Positions 61,392 to 64,000 of a stretch of DNA of 64,000 nt are shown here, in pieces. Under the pieces are notes generated by a model. That model worked only from the letters and a program-made list of their open reading frames with translations, was not told the DNA's origin and ran no database searches. The stretch is from Halorubrum trapanicum. GTDB lineage: Archaea; Halobacteriota; Halobacteria; Halobacteriales; Haloferacaceae. Positions within the stretch are counted from its first letter, which is position 1, and each line of letters opens with the position of its first letter. The position numbers and the translations under genes are program-made. The stretch covers positions 1 through 64,000 of the forward strand of contig NZ_JAGGKE010000013.1 of assembly GCF_017873555.1 (NCBI RefSeq), given 5' to 3'.

Positions 61392-61679
61392 ATGACAAAT
61401 ACAAAATCAGATATAGCAGTCACATTCAATCCACAAGAATGGGTCGACGGACCGTACCACCTAGACGATGGGGCAGACAAACAACTGACTCCCGCCAAAA
61501 ATCGGGAACCAGTAACGTTCGAAATACCCTGGGAGGACGGAACTGACGAGGAGGGAACTGTGTTCCCGGACGAATCGTACGAGGCGAATCAGTTACAATC
61601 GCACCCTGCTGCTCCGGAGTGGGTCCGAAATTGGGATGGGCCATACTACGTTCGGACAAAATCGGTTGCCGACGAGTAA
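61392..61679 (+). CDS. Conserved small acidic protein, unknown
   Basis: 95 residues, soluble and acidic: NPQEWVDGPYHLDD, VTFEIPWEDGTDEEGTVFPD, EWVRNWDGPYYVRT. The repeated Trp-x-x-GPY/DGPYY pattern suggests a compact beta fold. No family name is certain. It lies 50 bases upstream of the NnrS-like membrane protein and may be coexpressed with it. Confidence 0.55.
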   Translation: MTNTKSDIAVTFNPQEWVDGPYHLDDGADKQLTPAKNREPVTFEIPWEDGTDEEGTVFPDESYEANQLQSHPAAPEWVRNWDGPYYVRTKSVADE

Positions 61680-61730
61680 CGGGCAATTGACAGAACAGAT
61701 CAAGTACCTCGAGAATAGCAGAAGTGAACC

Positions 61731-62948
61731 ATGGCCGCTGAAATCTCACGCTGGTCGCGTCGATACGTTCTCATCGGGGTGATCGCACTCTGTTGTTGGC
61801 AGGTTGCCACTGTTGCTGGCCTCCCGCGACGCACGACGGTGGCGTTGGGCGTGTTCGGGTTCGTGTTCCACGTCATCTTCGGCAAATCCTACGCCCTCGT
61901 GCCGGCGTACTTCGACGCTGATCTCGTCTTCGAACACGCCCCGATGGTCCAGTTTCCCTTCATCGTTATGGGGACTGCGTGTTTCGCGCTCGACCCGCTT
62001 CTCGTTCGTCGCTTCCGTGTCGACCTCGGCGTTCTCGGCGGTGTGCTCTGGGCGGTCGGCGTCGCCGTGTTCGTCGGATCAATCGTACTGACGATCGCCG
62101 GACCACTCCGACGCGGGACGACTGGAACCGGGGATCACAACGCCGACCGACGGCCGCTCGACCGATTCGCGAATCGCTTCGTCCCGATCGTTCTCCTGTA
62201 TCTCCTCGCCGGTAGCTACGAGAACGTCGCCGGACAGGCCAGCGAACTCCCGCCGCTGATCGGCGTCCAGGCTGCCGCAACGCATCTCTTGGCCGCCGGG
62301 GCTGCGACGTTGCTCGTGGTCACGCTCGGCTTTCGACTGCTTCCGCGGTTCCTCGGCGCACATCCGACCCGATCGTCGGCCGCCCTTGTCCTACCCGTTG
62401 CCGCGACTGCCCCCGGGATCATCGCCGGCGGGTTCGTCGACGAACGATTGCTCCCACTCGGTGCCGCTCTGATGGTGATCGCGATGGTCGGCTTCGCGCT
62501 CGTCGTCTTCGGAATGTGGTTCCAGTCCGACAAACGCCGAATCGGATTGTACGCCCTTCTCCCAAGCGCGACGTTCGGCGTCATCGGCGTCCTTTTCGGC
62601 GGTCTCTTCGCAGTCGGCGGAACGTCTCCGGCGTTGATCGAGACCCACCTCCGAGTCAACCTGCTCGGCTTTCTCGGCCTGATGATCGTCGGAACATCGT
62701 TTCAGTTCTATCCGCCGCGGCTGGGCGCGTTTCCCGGGTCGTCGAACCGTTCCGCGAGCGTAGCGATCGCTGCGCTCGCTTGCGGACTCGGGATTGAGAT
62801 CCTCGGTGCCGCTGTGATCGCCGTCTTCAATTCCTCGACGGCGTCTCTTTCGACACAAGCGATCACTCTCGGCCGTTGGCTCACGCTCTTTGGTGCGTTC
62901 GGGTACGCGTACCTCATCGCGAGTGTGTTCAGGGCACGATCGACATGA
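61731..62948 (+). CDS. NnrS/heme-copper-oxidase-like polytopic membrane protein
   Basis: 405 residues, about twelve helices. His residues sit in helix contexts resembling heme/copper sites: FVFHVIFGKSYALVPAYF, AATHLLAAGAATLLVV, LIETHLRVNLLGFLGLMIVGTSFQFYPPRLG. This resembles NnrS and single-subunit oxidase relatives, which are connected to NO handling. No full CuB or heme-ligand set of an oxidase can be shown. Neighbours (globin, HTH_10 regulator, CGCGG peptide) support an NO/low-O2 role, which is inference. Confidence 0.55.
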   Translation: MAAEISRWSRRYVLIGVIALCCWQVATVAGLPRRTTVALGVFGFVFHVIFGKSYALVPAYFDADLVFEHAPMVQFPFIVMGTACFALDPLLVRRFRVDLGVLGGVLWAVGVAVFVGSIVLTIAGPLRRGTTGTGDHNADRRPLDRFANRFVPIVLLYLLAGSYENVAGQASELPPLIGVQAAATHLLAAGAATLLVVTLGFRLLPRFLGAHPTRSSAALVLPVAATAPGIIAGGFVDERLLPLGAALMVIAMVGFALVVFGMWFQSDKRRIGLYALLPSATFGVIGVLFGGLFAVGGTSPALIETHLRVNLLGFLGLMIVGTSFQFYPPRLGAFPGSSNRSASVAIAALACGLGIEILGAAVIAVFNSSTASLSTQAITLGRWLTLFGAFGYAYLIASVFRARST

Positions 62949-63011
62949 TCTTCTCGGTCAACTCGGCCGTATCAAATCGTCTTATCTAAACGGGGTACTT
63001 CTAGTGAACTA

Positions 63012-63061
63012 CCCCACCCTACTCGCTCACGGCTGACGCCGTTCGCTCCTTGAGGGTGGGG
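63012..63061 (-). ncRNA. tnpB-associated 3' hairpin (likely reRNA/omegaRNA scaffold end)
   Basis: CCCCACCCT pairs with AGGGTGGGG, giving a strong stem around GCGAACGGCGTCAGCCGTGAGCG, which itself folds. It overlaps the last codons of tnpB and lies at the presumed right end of the IS. In IS200/605 elements the guide RNA is read from this region on the tnpB strand. The element border is probably just beyond 63005. Confidence 0.6.
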
Positions 63062-64000
63062 CTTCCTGTTTCAACGACGCACTTTGCAGATACCGAGGTA
63101 TCCACAGGGAGCGCAGTCTCCACAGGCGTTGATTCGGAGCGTCCCGCTCCTAACCGCTTCCTGATACCGCGAGAAAGAATGTTCCACGCCGCGTTCGCGT
63201 CCCTATCCGCTTCAAACCCACACGCCGGGCACGAGTGTTCCCGGATCCACAACGGCTTCTCGGTTGAAACGCCGCAGGACGCGCACTCTTTCGTCGTCCC
63301 TCTCGGGTTCACAGCGACGAAGTGTGTCCCTTCGCGTTTACACTTGTACTCCAGCATCCGCAGGAACGTCCCCCACGCTGCACCTGCGCGGTTCCGAGAG
63401 TTGCCCGGTAGCTCGACCAACCCCTTTGCGTCCAAATCCTCTACGGCCACGAGGTCGTATTCGCGGGCATAGTAGTTCGAGAGTTTGTGAAGAAAGTCGC
63501 GGCGCTTGTTCTTCAACTCGGCGTAGCGTTCGGCCACAACTCGGCGCTGTTTCTCCCAATTCGCAGACCGGTGCTGTTTCCGCGAGAGGTTGCGTTGGGC
63601 GCGTTCCAACCGCTCCCGCTCGGCGGACAGGTCGAGAGATTCGACGGCGGTTCCGTCCGTGTCGTGGGCGTACTTGAGAATCCCCACGTCGATGCCAACG
63701 CACTTCTCGGGATTCTCCGGCTTCTCCGGTGGGTTGTTTGGGGTTTCGACACCGAGGATGGCGTACCACTTACCGGTCGGTTCGCGTTTGACGGTGACGG
63801 TCTTGATTTCGGCGTCGTCGGGGAGGTCGCGGTGGAAGGTGATGGGGATTTCTCCGAGCTTCGAGAGCCACAGTCGGGTCCGACCGCTCGTGTTCTTGAG
63901 CTTGAAGCCGGATTGACTGTAGGTGAAACTGCGGTACTCACCCGGTACTTTCCACTTGAGCGTCCCAACGCGGTAGCCGTTCTCTTTCCGGCCCTGGAGT
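63019..64000 (-). CDS. tnpB: TnpB (IS200/605-type RNA-guided nuclease), 5' end outside window
   Basis: About 327 codons visible, open to the window edge. RuvC-like core: CVGIDVGILKYAH (first Asp), DLVAVEDLDAKGLVE (Glu), zinc knuckle CASCGVSTEKPLW...CPACGF, then DRDANAAWNILSRG (last Asp). All three catalytic acids are present. TnpB cuts DNA guided by an RNA from the element's 3' end (hairpin at 63012-63061). A degenerate C-terminal tail follows. No tnpA is visible nearby within the window. Confidence 0.88.
   Translation of the reverse strand, partial: LQGRKENGYRVGTLKWKVPGEYRSFTYSQSGFKLKNTSGRTRLWLSKLGEIPITFHRDLPDDAEIKTVTVKREPTGKWYAILGVETPNNPPEKPENPEKCVGIDVGILKYAHDTDGTAVESLDLSAERERLERAQRNLSRKQHRSANWEKQRRVVAERYAELKNKRRDFLHKLSNYYAREYDLVAVEDLDAKGLVELPGNSRNRAGAAWGTFLRMLEYKCKREGTHFVAVNPRGTTKECASCGVSTEKPLWIREHSCPACGFEADRDANAAWNILSRGIRKRLGAGRSESTPVETALPVDTSVSAKCVVETGSPTLKERTASAVSE

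Noticed and set aside
1..64000. CRISPR array or replication origin
   Set aside because: No regularly spaced repeats and no orc1/cdc6 or rep-like gene were seen.

Overview
The window is from a halophilic archaeon (class Halobacteria). The evidence is an archaeal TFIIB, deoxyhypusine synthase, two bacterioopsin-activator (HTH_10) regulators, Tat lipoproteins with twin-arginine signals, acidic proteins, small haloarchaea-specific families (DUF7333-, DUF7342-, DUF7521- and DUF7129-like) and haloarchaeal IS types. The genus cannot be read from the sequence. No replication origin, rRNA or CRISPR array was seen. There is one tRNA. The density of IS copies, MITEs and broken genes fits an accessory region of a chromosome or a megaplasmid.

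Layout. 1-7.4 kb: a MITE end, a small HTH protein, a translationally coupled three-gene proton/cation antiporter-like (complex I-like) operon on the minus strand, and a decayed S49 protease. 7.4-15.3 kb: a Zn/Cd-type P-type ATPase, a cytochrome bd oxidase operon (cydA, cydB and a small subunit-like protein), a zinc-type CDF exporter and a truncated CPBP protease. 15.3-19.4 kb: a decayed IS1595/ISH4-like element, tRNA-Glu(CTC), a badly eroded P-type ATPase relic, an HTH/DUF7521-like pair and a TFB gene. 19.5-25 kb: heme A synthase, DsbA, a decayed dsbB, a CPBP protease, a two-domain multicopper oxidase and a Cys-rich membrane protein. 25.1-37.3 kb: an IS1182-type element with target duplication, a FixI/CcoI-like P-type ATPase that lacks the usual copper ligands, two acr3 copies (one broken by nested elements), coxB, and a fused coxA-coxC. 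37.3-39 kb: a CDF remnant and a divergent nikR/nickel exporter pair. 39.3-46 kb: an IS6 relic, an integrase module with flanking 14-bp inverted repeats, a large DDE transposase and small IS-bounded debris. 46-56 kb: two MFS exporters, a multidomain Bat-type sensor-regulator, a zinc ribbon gene plus gdh, dys and a hemD pseudogene. 56-63 kb: an SDR, a PadR regulator, a MITE that cuts a halocyanin gene, a TDT transporter, a truncated hemoglobin, a CGCGG-type RiPP precursor candidate, an HTH_10 regulator and an NnrS/oxidase-like membrane protein. The window ends inside a tnpB gene with its 3' hairpin.

How it fits together. Two terminal oxidases (bd and a heme-copper oxidase), heme A synthesis, thiol-redox chaperones, blue-copper and multicopper proteins and several metal pumps form a respiration and metal-handling repertoire. 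A second group (hemoglobin, CGCGG peptide, HTH_10 regulator, NnrS-like protein) looks like an oxygen/NO-responsive set. It carries palindromes of the form CGAACATGTTCG upstream of two genes, and a near copy sits upstream of the multicopper oxidase. Many genes here are dead (sppA, dsbB, hemD, a lipoprotein, an ATPase, several transposases), so the region is turning over quickly.
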